From Armigeres subalbatus (lineage: Eukaryota > Arthropoda > Insecta > Diptera > Culicidae), in contig NC_085139.1 in assembly GCF_024139115.2 (NCBI RefSeq), positions 250,227,236 through 250,291,235 on the forward strand: 64,000 nt of DNA, in the 5' to 3' direction. The notes under the pieces were generated by a model. The model had not been told where the DNA came from, made no database searches, and saw only the letters and a program-made list of their open reading frames with translations. Position numbers and translations under genes: made by a program. This document shows, piece after piece, positions 1-11,168 of this stretch (its first letter is position 1; the number at the start of each line of letters is the position of its first letter).

Positions 1-312
1 TACATCGCGATGATGGGGCTGCCACCTTGGGTATAGCTGACGCGATACAGCATTTCGTTAATCAGCCGCTGGGTACCAGGCAGCCGCTGTTTGAGCCGCA
101 CCTCCTGGTGAACAGACGCTCGAAGCGTACCTTCTCACTCTAGCTGATGTCAGAAGGACAACAGTGCCCAGGCTGCACTACCAGCTAAGTACACAACCCT
201 TAGCTGGCGGTCTTTTGTCATCGGACGACCCGTGGAATCGTGAGATAGGGACTTGTGGGGACCAGAGCTCTGTTGGGCGCTCCTTCCTTGATGTCAACGC
301 ACCATTTTGCAG
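1..312 (-). mobile_element. Inverted 5' segment of an RTE-clade retrotransposon
   Basis: Read on the minus strand, this stretch matches 57511-57795, which lies at the 5' end of the RTE element of family B. Shared landmarks include ACATCAAGGAAGGAGCGCCC and AGCTAAGGGTTGTGTACTTA. Here it points away from the reverse-transcriptase sequence that starts at about 313 on the plus strand. A 5' end inverted relative to a 3' end is the shape left by twin priming during LINE insertion. The rest of the inverted part lies left of the window. A chance juxtaposition of two fragments is the alternative. Confidence 0.7.
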
Positions 313-468
313 CCCAGTTAAGGATGTCATCCAACAGCTAAAGGCCAATAAAGCAGCTGGTAAGAATGGTATCTGAGCTGAGCTCATCAAGGTGGGCCCG
401 GAAAAGCTAGCCACTTGCCTGCAAAAACTGATAGTCAGAATCTGGGAAACTGAACAGCTACCGGAGGA

Positions 469-765
469 GTGGAAGGAAGGGGTTGTATGCCCCATCTACA
501 AGAAAGGCGACAAGCTGTGTGTGAGAACTTTCGAGCGATCACCATCCTTAATGCCGCCTACAAAGTGATATCCCAGATCATCTTCCGTCGTCTGTCACCA
601 TTAGTGAATGAGTTCGTGGGAAGTTATCAAGCCGGCTTCGTTGACGACCGCTCGACAACGGACAAAATCTTTACAATACGGCAAATCTTTCAAAAATACC
701 AGGTGAATACCAGGTCCCAACGCACCATCTGTTCATTGATTTCAAGGCGGCATACGACAGTATAG
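469..765 (+). pseudogene. RTE reverse transcriptase, N-terminal half (broken)
   Basis: This frame encodes the finger and early palm region of an RTE reverse transcriptase. In-frame sequence also exists upstream from about 313, including ANKAAGKNGI, but a stop codon after that motif separates the two. The segment runs through [10 protein letters not shown] and SYQAGFVDDRSTTDKIF to just before motif A. It then leaves the frame at the duplicated segment starting at 716. The stop at 763-765 is a consequence of that frame change. Confidence 0.75.
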
Positions 766-909
766 ACCGCGTAGAGCTATGGAAAATTATGGACGAGAAC
801 AGCTTCCCTGGGCCCCAACGCACCATCTGTTCGTTGATTTCAAGGCGGCATACGACAGTATAGACCGCGTAGAGCTATGGAAAATTATGGACGAGAACAG
901 CTTCCCTGG
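716..909 (+). repeat. 98-bp tandem duplication across RT motif A
   Basis: Bases 716-811 recur at 814-909 with about one mismatch (period 98). The unit covers the catalytic motif A region (DFKAAYDSIDR). Because 98 is not a multiple of three, the duplication shifts the reading frame and splits the RT in two. The near identity of the copies suggests the event is recent relative to the insertion. A local assembly duplication is possible. Confidence 0.85.
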
Positions 910-1921
910 AAAGCTTACCAGACTGATCAAAGCAACGGTGGATGGTGTGCAAAACTGTGTGAAGATTTCGGGCGAACACTCCAGTTCGTTCGAATCGCGC
1001 CAGGGACTAAGACAAGGTGATGGACTTTCGTGCCTGTTGTTCAACATTGCGCTAGAAGGTGTCATGCGGAGAGCCGGGTGTAACAGCCGGGGTACGATTT
1101 TCAACAGATCCAGTCAATTTATTTGCTTCGCGGATGACATGGACATTGTCGGCCGAACATTTGCAAAGGTGGCAGAACTGTACACCCGCCTGAAACGTGA
1201 AGCAACAAAAGTTGGACTGGTGGTGAATGCGTCAAAGACAAAGTACATGCTTGTGGGCGGAACCGAGCGCGGCAGGGCCCGCCTGGGAAGCAGTGTTACG
1301 ATAGACGGGGATACCTTCGAGGTGGTCGAGGAATTCGTCTACCTCGGATCCTTGCTAACGGCTGACAACAACGTTAGTCGTGAAATACGAAGGCGCATCA
1401 TCTGTGGAAGTCGGGCCTACTACGGGCTCCAGAAGAAACTGCGGTCGAAAAAGATTCGCCACCGCACCAAATGTGTCATGTACAAGACGTTAATAAGACC
1501 GGTAGTCCTCTACGGACATGAAACATGGACAATGCTCGAGGAGGACTTGCAAGCACTCGGAGTATTCGAGAGACGGGTGCTTAGGACCATCTTTGGCGGT
1601 GTACAAGAAGATGGTGTGTGGCGGCGAAGAATGAACCATGAGCTCGCCCACCTCTACGGCGAACCCAGTATCCAGAAGGTAGCTAAAGCCGGAAGGGTAC
1701 GATGGGCAGGGCATGTTGCAAGAATGCCGGACAACAACCCTGCAAAGATGGTGTTCGCTTCCGATCCGGCAGGTACGAGACGACGTGGAGCGCAGCGAGC
1801 GAGATGGGCAGACCAGGTGCAGAACGACTTGGCGAGCGTGGGGCGTATTCGAGGATGGAGAGATGCGGCCTCGAACCGTGTATTGTGGCGTCAAATGGTT
1901 GATTCAGTGTTATCTGTATAG
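779..1921 (+). pseudogene. RTE reverse transcriptase, palm to C-terminus
   Basis: This is a 380-codon open frame. It contains motif A (DFKAAYDSID), RQGDGLSCLLFN, the catalytic FADDMDIVG, the thumb (VYLGSLL) and the RTE C-terminal region (GHETWTM, RRVLRTIFGG, RWAGHVARMP). It ends with VDSVLSV, the same end as the copy at 2078-2956. The nominal start codon lies inside the duplicated segment, so the true protein began upstream. It acts in target-primed reverse transcription in the parent element. Confidence 0.85.
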
Positions 1922-1946
1922 ATGTAGACTAAATAAATGAATGAAA

Positions 1947-2972
1947 AGCTTCCCTGGGAAGCTTACTGGACTGATCAAAGCAACGGTGGATGGTGTGCAA
2001 AACTGTGTGAAGATTTCGGGCGAACGCTCCAGTTAGTTCGATTCGCGCCGAGGACTAGGACTAGGTGATGGACTTTCGTGCCTGTTGTTCAACATTGCGC
2101 TAGAAGGTGTCATGCGGAGAGCCGGGGTACGATTTCCAACAGATCCAGTCAATTTATTTGCTTCGCGGATGACATGAACATTGTCGGCCGAACATTTGCA
2201 AAGGTGGCAGAACTGTACACCCGCCTGAAACGTGAAGCAACAAAAGTTGAACTGGTGGTGAATGCGTCAAAGACAAAGTACATACTTGTGGGCGGAACCG
2301 AGCGCGACAGGGCCCGCCTGGGAAGCAGTGTTACGATAGACGGGGATACCTTCGAGGTGGTCGAGGAATTCGTCTACCTCGGATCCTTGCTAACGGCTGA
2401 TAACAATGTTAGTCGTGAAATACGAAGGCGCATCATCTGTGGAAGTCGGGCCTACTACGGGCTCCAGAAGAAACTGCGGTCAAAAAAGATTCGCCACCGC
2501 ACCAAATGTGTCATGTACAAGACGCTAATAAGACCGGTTGTCCTCTACGAACATGAAACATGGACAATGCTCGAGGAGGACTTGCAAGCACTCGGAGTAT
2601 TCGAGAGACGGGTGCTTAGGACCATCTTTGGCGGTGTGCAAGAAGACGGTGTGTGGCGGCGAAGAATGAACCATGAGCTCGCCCAGCTCTACGGTGAACC
2701 CAGTATCCAAAAGGTGGCTAAAGCCGGAAGGGTACGATGGGCAGGGCATGTTGCTAGAATGCCGGACAGCAACCCTGCAAAGATGGTGTTCGCTTCCGAT
2801 CCGGCAGGTACGAGACGACGTGGAGCGCAGCGAGCGAGATGGGCAGACCAGGTGCAAAACGACTTAGCGAGCGTGGGGCGTATTCGAGGATGGAGAGATG
2901 CGGCCTCGAACCGTGTATTGTGGCGTCAAATTGTTGATTCAGTGTTATCTGTTTAGATGTAGACTTTATAAA
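1947..2972 (+). mobile_element. RTE family A, copy 2, 5'-truncated
   Basis: This copy begins at AGCTTCCCTGG inside the RT domain, immediately after the tail of copy 1. It ends with the same C-terminus and a similar tail (TTATAAATGAAATGA). It lacks 14 bases near 2125 that copy 1 has at 1078-1091. The head-to-tail arrangement could be insertion of one copy into the other's tail, or a local duplication. Target duplications cannot be resolved in the repetitive tail. Confidence 0.8.
2078..2956 (+). pseudogene. RTE reverse transcriptase fragment, copy 2
   Basis: This is a 292-codon frame from just before the FADD motif (CFADDMNIVGR) to the terminal VDSVLSV. It is nearly identical to residues of the frame at 779-1921, with scattered substitutions (for example G to E in KVELVVN). 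Motif A is absent because of 5' truncation, and an internal 14-base loss changes the frame just before its start. It cannot encode an active enzyme. Confidence 0.8.
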
Positions 2973-4693
2973 TGAAATGAATTTGCCACACTGTGCCAAA
3001 CAAATATTTGCCGAAAAGGCATATCGTCAAAACTTCAAATATTTGATGATGTTTGCAACTCTTTACCGATGTTGAGTTGCAAATACTTACAAATAATTTT
3101 AAACTTGGACGAATCTGTCAAAACAAATCTGGAAAAATAACATTGTCTTATTTGTTTTAAGTGCCTTCTGAGATAGTAGATGGTTGGAGAAGTTCTACGA
3201 TTCTTCAAACCGTTGAGAGATTCGCTTCCACTGATATTATAGGTAGACGGTTCCTTGGAAATTTGATTTAAAAACAGATTATTTCGCTCATGTGGTGTAA
3301 TCGGACTAGGGGACCCTAAACGTTCGGGGGAAAATACAGGAACATAGACCAGGAGAATTCCAGCAAACATGGGACAATTATACGCCTACCGGCAGTATAC
3401 AAAAAGATAGAAGGTAATGCTCATGAGAAAAAAGGCATAATCCTCCTTGATACGATTGCGAGTTTAATTAATGTGCGAAAACAAAACAGTTAAATTCTAA
3501 AGCACTCAATTTCAACAGTGGAATTAATTCTCCAAAGACAGTTTGATTACCTTCATTCTCTAACCTATGGTTCAATTACCTTCATATGAAGTTCCTTAAG
3601 GGAATTATATATATCCCGGCAAACCTCTGGAACAATTCTGGAGATTGTCGTTTGTGGAATCCTGACTAAATATTGCAGTGGCATATAAAACTTTCGCCGG
3701 TAGCGAAGAGTCTCAACTTCAACGTCGAGATCTGGTGTTATTTCGAAGTAATTTTTTTTTTGAACAAATTGACTTTTTGGGACTTAAATTTTTTTTAGAA
3801 ACTTGAAAAATGTTTCGAAATTAAATATTTTTTTATGCCAAATGTCTCAAAAATGCATGAAACGTCGAGATCTAGCGTTATCTCGAAAAACATTGTTTTG
3901 GGACTTCCCATACATTCCATTGGCACCCTAATGTACAGTGTTTTGAACAACATTTCCAAGGAATGTAAAATCACAACATTGCCAATGACAACAACATTGT
4001 CCTCTCTTGTAAATGTTGCGACAAACTCAACTCGCAATAAGCGTTTGTCCCAAACTGCAACAGAATAGGACAATGATCGCCTGCCGCTCATTTTGAGAAG
4101 TAGTCGGTTTCCGATGATGTTTTTGGTTAAATCAGTATCAATTATCATAGCTTAGACATAAACTTAACCATCTGTACACATGATTTGTGTTTTACTTCTG
4201 AAATATACAAGTTATCGCAGTTTGAAAAGTTCACAACAATTACCTCTCCATGTTTGTTGCAAATAAAATGGAACGCAACAATGTCTTTATCCTCTGCAGA
4301 TGAGGACAAAGAGTTATCGCTATTCCCTTTTGTCGCTTGTTTTTCGCATTTTTCAGCGACAATTACATTCCTTGAACATTTCTCAAATAAGGCCGATACA
4401 AATATTAAATTTATTTTATGTCACTCCCCCCTTCAACTTTCCAAAAATATTGAAAGGGAAAAAACAATTTTTATTTGGGATTTTTTTTTTTTAAATTTTG
4501 ATCTTTATGCATTACTGTTTGTATATTGATATGAAATATATCATTTATAGATCATTATTGTGTCCCCAATAGTAATTTAAATAAAAATACGAACATATAT
4601 CTCTATCGGCATAAATATTCTATATCCTATCCTTACAGATTCCATCTAAGCACCTTTCTTGGCCGACCCATTTTCATCCACGTTTTGAACATC
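2973..4693. other. No gene recognised; AT-rich DNA
   Basis: No convincing coding frame is visible. Bases 3372-3404 (ACATGGGACAATTATACGCC and following, ending CCGGCAGTA) match the right end of the foldback element at 13468-14158, so a decayed copy of that family probably ends here. The rest contains homopolymer runs and short open frames without familiar motifs. Confidence 0.5.
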
Positions 4694-4981
4694 TTCTTCT
4701 TCTTCTTCTTCTAATTGGCATTACATCCCCACACTGGGACAGAGCCGCCTCGCTGCTTAGTGTTCATTAAGCAATTCCACAGTTATTAACTGCGAGGTTT
4801 CTAAGCCAGGTTACCATTTTTGCATTCGTATATCATGAGGCTAACACGATGATACTTTTATGCCCAGGGAAGTCGAGACAATTTCCAAACCGAAAATTGC
4901 CTAGACCGGCACCGGGAATCGAACCCAGCCACCCCCAGCATGGTCTTGCTTTGTAGCCGCGCGTCTTACCGCACGGCTAAG
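4694..4981 (-). mobile_element. Feilai-type tRNA-derived SINE
   Basis: Reading the minus strand, the element starts with a tRNA-like head: A-box region TAGCCGTGCGGTAAG (4965-4979) and B box GGTTCGATTCC (4915-4925). The body ends CCCAGTGTGGGGATGTAATG and a GAA/AGA-repeat tail (4694-4712). This is the layout of the Aedes Feilai family. Possible target duplications GAACATC flank it (4687-4693 and 4982-4988). It would be transcribed by RNA polymerase III and moved by a LINE's machinery. Confidence 0.85.
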
Positions 4982-5019
4982 GAACATCGAACATCTATTG
5001 TTATCGATATTTGATGGCT

Positions 5020-5800
5020 TTTTGGCTCGACACTGTAAGTCCGTTCGAAATATAAATTTTAAACATCATCTGCGTTGTCTTTGCCTTATCTCAACACGCT
5101 TCACGATAGAGTAGTACATTCGAATTTTGGTGCGTGGATCAATCCGGTTGGGTCTCCAAATATTTCGAAAACTCGCGAAGATGGCCCCAGCCTTTCTGAC
5201 TCATGGTTCCATGTCAATCCCAATTTCGTCATCTGATGATATCAGACTGTCAAGATATTGAAGTCCTCCGATCGCCTGGCTACTGCAAAGTTTGAGGGGC
5301 TTTTTCCGTTAACACTCAACCACCTGATCCTGCGGGCGTTGATGGTGGACCCGCCGCAAAAAAAAAACATATGGTCAGCTCGTTAAGCACACACAAAAGA
5401 GCATCGCAATACTAATATAGCGTTTCGTGTTAATTAGTCAAATCAGAGTCGTCTAGATGTTCCACAACAATAACAACTAAAGCAGCTCAAGGTATGATAC
5501 ACGGTCAATCGCACCCACCAAGATCTCTTCGATTACGCTGAGAGGTAACAGTGCAGATGAAATGCATCCTTGTCTCACATCAACGACTACCAGTATGAGG
5601 TCAGACAAAGCTCTGACCATCTTTGAAAATCCCTAGCATCCCTGGCGCCAAACAGATCTCTGCATCGGATGGCTGCTTTTTGAAGAACGCAGCTGAGGCT
5701 ATAAGAAGCTGTTCGAAGTGATCAAACCAGCATTTCAGCTTTCAAAGTCAGTGAGGTATTGAGGCGATAATCTTCGGTTGTTGCAGCCATCTTTTTTTCA
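5020..5800 (-). pseudogene. Decayed non-LTR reverse transcriptase
   Basis: On the minus strand, fragments in drifting frames read as a LINE RT in order. A DFE region near 5750 is followed by VRQGCIS and VIEEILVGAID (5600-5490), then a thumb segment resembling QYLGSL (5270-5210) and an arginine-rich RTK segment (about 5140). Many stops and frame changes show an old copy. The clade is not resolved; the motifs resemble CR1/L2-like or RTE-like elements. Confidence 0.6.
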
Positions 5801-5989
5801 TCGGCCAGGATGTCCATCCACGCCAGGCTGTCCTGTCTGCAGCAACGCCCGGCTCCCACTTACTGTCATACATACCGTAGACGGGACTCGTACTTTACTC
5901 CTCTGATTCTTCCCGTTGCTCAGCCTTTGATTCTATTCGCTTCTCAATCTCCAGTTGGGTTACATTTATAATCTATTCTATTCACTGAG

Positions 5990-6115
5990 TGCGCAGCTCA
6001 TTCACGTTGATGTCGCCGGTTTCGATAATTTGCACACCAGCTCTCCTAATCGCTCCCTCGAGCGCTATACTGAACAGTAGATTCGAGAGTGCATCACCCT
6101 GCTTCTAGTATTCTT
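5990..6115 (-). pseudogene. RTE family B reverse transcriptase fragment
   Basis: The minus strand here matches bases 60260-60350 of the family B RTE element: AGCAGGGTGATGCA, then a segment reading SNLLFSIALEGAIRRAGVQ. Only this central part of the RT is clear. It lies upstream, in the same orientation, of the decayed RT at 5020-5800 but belongs to a different family. Confidence 0.7.
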
Positions 6116-6309
6116 CGGCGCCCACTTCTATTCTGCGCTGCCACCTTCCAGAACGTCCACTACTTGAGTTCCATATTCTTCAACGATCTCTTCATAGCTG
6201 GATCTTCTAGTCGATCTATGGTGAATCGATACCCGAGTGAATTCTCCTGCCGCTGAATTCTGGAAATGTGTGGTAGGATCTTGCCTATTTAAAAGATGAT
6301 AGTGACACG

Positions 6310-7545
6310 CGATGTCATCGCTAGCGTTTATTACTCAAGACTCAAGACCGGACGGACACCGTCTCCAATTTCAGGTGATTCATTTCCAGAACAGCCAAAT
6401 ACTAGTCCTCACAACTAAAAGCGGTTCTAGAGAAGTAAGTCAAACGCTGTTGGTTGCAGACGGGTGGACTCCCCGGTCAACAACCGGCGATAATCGCCTA
6501 CAATATTTCATGCCGCCTGATTGGAGCAAGGACAAATCCGTGGGTGCCAGAGAAAGACGCGACATGTCAGTCACCAATTGATCAGGTGAAACGTTCGTTC
6601 AACCACTTAGAACATTATCTTCGAGTTTTGACGACTTATCCTAATTCAGATATGGGAAAAGGTTGACAATTCTCCGCCGGCAGCAGGCAAGATTCCGCCC
6701 GGACGATCATGTGAGAACCATACTATCATGCTTTGCATCACCCTGGAGCAGGTCAATGTATTTGAAGAGTCCTTCCATTTGGTTCTGATTGACCACGGAA
6801 AATCCTTCGATCGTCTGAATCACGCAAAACTGAGGGGTGTCCCTAGAAGCATGTGAGGTCTAGACAAAATCCAGCACAATAGAATCGCTAAAGTGAGGCA
6901 AGGATGGATGTATTATATCTCTGTTGCTGTTGCTCATAGCAATCGACGATATCATGGGCCGCTCTAGCAGCCCACCACCACTTTAGAGCAATCGTACTAA
7001 CTCGACCCAGATGACGATACTGCAAAACTAACCCAACAGTGGAGTAAACTGAATGACCTGGTTGAACGTACCCCTCATCAACATCAACAACACCTAATCA
7101 TTGGATGTGAACAACTCCAACTCCACGGTAGCCGGAAAAATAGTGAAGAAGGTCGAAAACCAAAGCCAGTTAACGTTGGGCGGTGGTCTAGGCAATGCCC
7201 CAAATCCCGAATACTCAACTCTGACATGGAATCTGTAATGCTTTACGCCAGTGATACTTGGTGCGTATTAGCAGAGATCACATAAATTAGCAAGTATTCA
7301 TCAACCGATGTCAACGTTTCACAGCTCGGACCTGGTGGCCTCACAACTGGATTCTGAATGTTGAGTCTTATCGACGACGCCATCGAAATCCGATCATTTC
7401 AGTTCAGCGATTCTAGTTTAGACGTCACCTAAGTATTCCGTAAAGTAGTCTGCAATTCCGAGCCTATGCATGAACGTCATGAAACAACTGTGCTCAAACA
7501 ACACATCTGACCATTGCCCCTATTGATTCAACCAGTTTGAGTTTT
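6310..7545 (+). pseudogene. Decayed non-LTR reverse transcriptase, plus strand
   Basis: Frames on the plus strand recall a LINE RT in the correct order. TIMLCITLEQVN and a motif-A-like LVLIDHGKSFDRLNHAKL (about 6720-6830) are followed by VRQG and IAIDDIMGRS (6893-6965). Next comes a segment resembling the YADD-downstream region (about 7000-7130). Every motif is interrupted by stops or shifts. It is an old, unrecognisable-to-family copy, probably of the same broad type as 5020-5800 but opposite in direction. Confidence 0.55.
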
Positions 7546-9000
7546 ATACTTGACTTATAATTCTTATAATAATAGCTTATAATTCTAGCAGTACTTTGGT
7601 GTTATGGATTTAACAGTTTACTTAGAGTTTATCAGCAAAACCAGCCCTTTCCAAAAAGAAAAAAGGAAATTTCTAAAAAAAATAAGTTCCAGTACTTTTC
7701 TAATTATATAAATTTTGTCCTAAATTCGCTACTGGATAAATATGTTACAAATATTAATATTCTTTGTTTTTTCTAAACATTCTTTGCTATCATTTTCCAT
7801 TAAAATTTTAAATTTTGCATGGGATAATTTGCATTTCTGGACTTTTTTTTTGTTTCCTTGTTATTTGTTTATTGTTTTTCTAGAATAAGATGGTGAATGT
7901 AATGTCGGGCGTTGACCCGGAGTAAGGCCATGTTGGATGTGATTCCTTCTTTGAAAGTATGCTTTTACCTCGGATTTGGACAATCTTGGATTTAATCCGT
8001 TTTTCAAAAGTATGTGTTTGTTCCGAATCAAGCAAGGGGAATCAAGATTCTTTTTTTTTTTTGTATATAGACAAAGGAATCACGTCTGTAACAAATTCAG
8101 TGGCTGTCCTTGGCGTCAGCATAAATCAGAAGAATTTTGCCACAGAAGTTCTTGTAACACGAACAAAAAAAGATTGATTTTAACAATCACCAAAAGCTGG
8201 AATATGATCTGATTTTCAATTAACTTACTGAGTTACAAACGAATCATGATTACCAAAAGTTTGAAAACTAGTCTTTCCTCACTAATAAAAATTTAATTTT
8301 TTGCCATTCACCAGTTTATGATTGCGATTCAATAAACTAGGTCCATTACAAATGTACGATTATGTTTCAATGCCCCTTTACAAACTTCTACAACCAAGTG
8401 TCTGAATCTAGTGAAACCTGCTACCGCTGAATGGCTACGGACGCTAAGTAATTTTTACTAAATGACTTAATTTTCTGCCGCAACCATCTCCGACGGCCAT
8501 CAGCGCTACCAACGTTATGATTGTTATTAAGTTTTATGTCACTTTGAAGAAAATTCGTTTCGAATAGACTCTCTTCTGTTTCAAATTGTGCTTCTGAAAA
8601 GAACCGATTTACGCTTGATTTACAACCACAAACAGCAACAAAACGATTGTACGAATCTGACGACGGCCACTCGATGATTTCCAGTAAAACCTAAACAGAC
8701 GCGCTATTCACGCCATTGGTCAAATAAGTTTCCTACAACCATACCGATGACCACTAGCTTCCCACGGGATCTCAAACAAAATGGCTCACACGCGCGAAAA
8801 ACAGCCTTTTTCGTATCCGATAAAGTAAGCCCATTAGCTCCGCCCCTTTGTACATCATTATTGGTGCAAATATTATGTTCGCCCATAACGGTTAACGGAG
8901 CGGCGGGTATTAAAACACTTCACGAGCGCCTTGTCATTTAAGCGATTTACTCACCTCCAATGTTTTTTGGGAAGACGAGAGAATATTGAATCCGAAAATT
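7546..9000. other. No gene recognised
   Basis: This is AT-rich DNA with T and A homopolymers (for example 8050-8062). Short open frames around 7959-8212 and 8747-8941 show no family motifs and no splice structure I can defend. I see no element boundary. Confidence 0.4.
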
Positions 9001-9075
9001 TCCTAGATCAGACCGCCAGTCACCTTCAGCATGTTTTTGCTTTGTAGACGCGCATCTTATCGCGCTAAGGAAGAT
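9001..9075 (-). mobile_element. Feilai SINE head fragment
   Basis: This stretch matches the tRNA-like head of the SINE at 4694-4981 in the same orientation: CCTAGATCAGACC, CAGCATG, TTTGCTTTGTAGACGCGCAT and CGCTAAGGAA. The B box has decayed. The body and tail are missing. Confidence 0.6.
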
Positions 9076-9714
9076 CCGAGCTGTTAGTCATAACAAAATT
9101 ATATCACAATTATATCGATATGTGTTACAAACAACAAATTTCTGTAATTATTTTGTTATGAATTATCTGTCCCGGATAAAAAAAAGAAAATTCCATGATC
9201 GTCATAACATAATTCAACACAATGTGATATAATAATTATGAACTGCAATACTTGTAACACAACCGGTAAGATCTTTGTTTATTTAAATAACATAATAAGT
9301 GATAATTTTATTTATTTTCATTGCTTTTCATGTAGCACATCGAGTTATATTTTTGTTCAATTAAAAACATATTTAGTTACATTTTTATTAAAACTAGAAA
9401 AAATGTTGTTACATTTTTTGTTATTTTAACTACTAATAGTACATATTTTATTACAACCTCTGTTATAAAAAAAAATCTGTAATAAAATAGCAAGTTCTGA
9501 TATAAATCTGTTACCTTCTACTAGTCATGCAAGCAACGGAAGTTGAGATTCCTTTTTTTTTTTTGGAAGTAGCGTTCGCCTCGATGACGGATGTGATCCG
9601 TTCCTCGGGAGTATTTCTGCCGTTTCGTTTGTCCGTCTTTGCAAAAATGTCGCCCGAACTCATTTTTTCCCAACAAATCATAGATTTGCCGTATCTATGT
9701 GAAATGTTCCAAAT
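9076..9714. other. AT-rich, no gene recognised
   Basis: This segment is very AT-rich and contains repeated words such as TTATGT, GTTACA and ATAACA on both strands. It may be a decayed MITE or satellite-like sequence. No boundaries or coding motifs are visible. Confidence 0.35.
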
Positions 9715-9840
9715 TATACCAAATGTCCGTTGTACCAAATGACTCATTCTTTTGTTGTAGTTCAAATTACCATTATGCCAAATAATCTCATGCCAAATGA
9801 TCTTTTGCCAAATAACCCGACCCATTTGATCCGGTCAAAC
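9715..9840 (+). repeat. Degenerate TGCCAAATGAC word repeat
   Basis: The words ACCAAATGAC, TGCCAAATAATC, TGCCAAATGATC and TGCCAAATAACC follow one another with irregular spacing. Related words occur at 15110-15235, 26885-26920, 31315-31340 and 40725-40820. This resembles a degenerate tandem repeat common in mosquito genomes, not a protein gene. Confidence 0.65.
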
Positions 9841-9917
9841 AACTTTCTATCATAAAAATTATTATCATAAAAAAATACACCTTGCATAAAATGTCATTCG
9901 TCCGATAAATAGCGAAT

Positions 9918-10146
9918 CAAGACAAAATTTTCCAAACGACTTATCTGCTTTTGTAAACAAAGATTCAAACGATGATTTGACGAATCTGATAGCTCTCACG
10001 CAAACCAACACCATTAATAGGTAGGTAAAGGTTTTCGCTACCTGTTGATGGTGTTGGTTTGCGTGGGAGAGTTATCAGATTCGTCAAATCGTCGTTTGAA
10101 TCTTTGTTTACAAAAGCAGATAAGTCGTTTTGAAAATTTTGTCTTG
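9918..10146. mobile_element. Palindromic MITE, 229 bp, TSD GAAT
   Basis: The two halves are near-perfect inverted repeats. The ends are CAAGACAAAATTTTCCAAAC and its complement, and the centre is AGGTAGGTAAAGGTTTTCGCTACCT. It is flanked by GAAT on both sides (9914-9917 and 10147-10150). The inner arm (TTGTAAACAAAGATTCAAA and GTTTGCGTGGGAGAG) recurs at 13765-13986, 40195-40346 and 49403-49538. It is non-coding and would need a transposase in trans. The superfamily is unclear. Confidence 0.8.
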
Positions 10147-11160
10147 GAATGTGAAAAGAATAAAGTGAATAATGATAATTTGGAAGTGTGAAATGATTAG
10201 TGAGGAATAAATATGTGAAAGCGAGAAGTGACGCGTTTCACTTCTCGCTGCGAAAAACGATAAACGCACAATGGGAAGTAGGAAATAAGGAGTGAAAAGT
10301 GAAACATTTGACACTTCACAATTATCACTGTAAATAGTGAGAAGTGCGAACACTGAAAATAATCTACACGCTTGAATCATGTTCTTTTGAACGTGAATCT
10401 AACGTGTTTCATCACTGTGATTTTTCACTAGTGATACACGTTATACTTTTAAGAAATGAATTTGAATCCACACCACTAGTTATCACTGCGGAATTTAACG
10501 TGTTAAGAACATCGATCTAGTTGACGATCGATTTAAGAAATTGACATCATGGCGCCTGCCTGAAGTTTAGTTCAAACAAAGTTTTAGTTAGTTATTAAAT
10601 TCAGCTTTACAAAGCTATAATATATTCTATTAGTATGAGGTAAGTTTAAGCTTCCGTTTGTATTTTTGGAAAATATGTTGAAGAATAATTTACTTCACAG
10701 ATCAACATCTACTCAGACATCAGATCTATTTGAATCCCCTGTGACCAGCGACATCGAGTCAACGTTATGAATAATTATCCGCCAAAACCTCGATCGTAAT
10801 GCAGTGAGACGGCCACGGAAAACGTATGTTTGGCCAGCTAGCTCAACATTTCCAACAAACTCCTGCCGCTGCCACTTTTTTAGCTGCATTACATCATGGG
10901 AGCTATACTGTTTACAACTGTCTGTGTGTAGAAAAAAAAAGTTCAATAAATTATTCGTACAATATATTACATGCATTGTTTTACTGATGTTTATCTACGA
11001 TTTGCTTTATGTTAGGTTTAAATCCTGAAACGCTATCTTTCATTTCATCAACGAGAGCAATCCATATAAATTTAACGTGTTTCGCATTTCAATTCATGTT
11101 GTTTTCCAATAATATCACGCGTTGCATTTTTTGACATATGCGACTGGAAATACACGTTAC
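10147..11160. other. GAAGTGA-type repeats then unrecognised DNA
   Basis: Bases 10150-10370 contain irregular GTGAAATGA, GAGAAGTGA and GTGAAAAGTGA words, a degenerate simple repeat also seen at 14225-14830 and 41050-41700. From about 10380 to 11160 the words AACGTGT and ACACGTTA recur, but I see no complete element or gene. Confidence 0.45.
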
Positions 11161-11168
11161 ATCCACAT

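Larger units (their letters stand above)
313..1943 (+). mobile_element. RTE-clade non-LTR retrotransposon, family A, copy 1
   Basis: This copy covers the reverse transcriptase and C-terminal region and ends at an AT-rich tail (AAATAAATGAATGA). The endonuclease is absent. The protein resembles RTE elements such as Aedes JAM1 and bovine BovB: an RT with FADD, then a C-terminal part with ETWT, RRVLRTIFGG and RWAGHVARMP. A nonsense codon (TGA at 375-377) and a 98-bp duplication break the frame, so it cannot make a full protein. A second copy follows directly in the same direction. Confidence 0.85.

Noticed and set aside
1490..1894. Minus-strand frame of 134 codons
   Set aside because: It lies opposite the RTE reverse transcriptase and mirrors its codons; the same shadow occurs at 2525-2857.
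9918..10146. CRISPR-like or terminator hairpin
   Set aside because: The palindrome has a target duplication and dispersed copies, so it is a MITE; the genome is eukaryotic.
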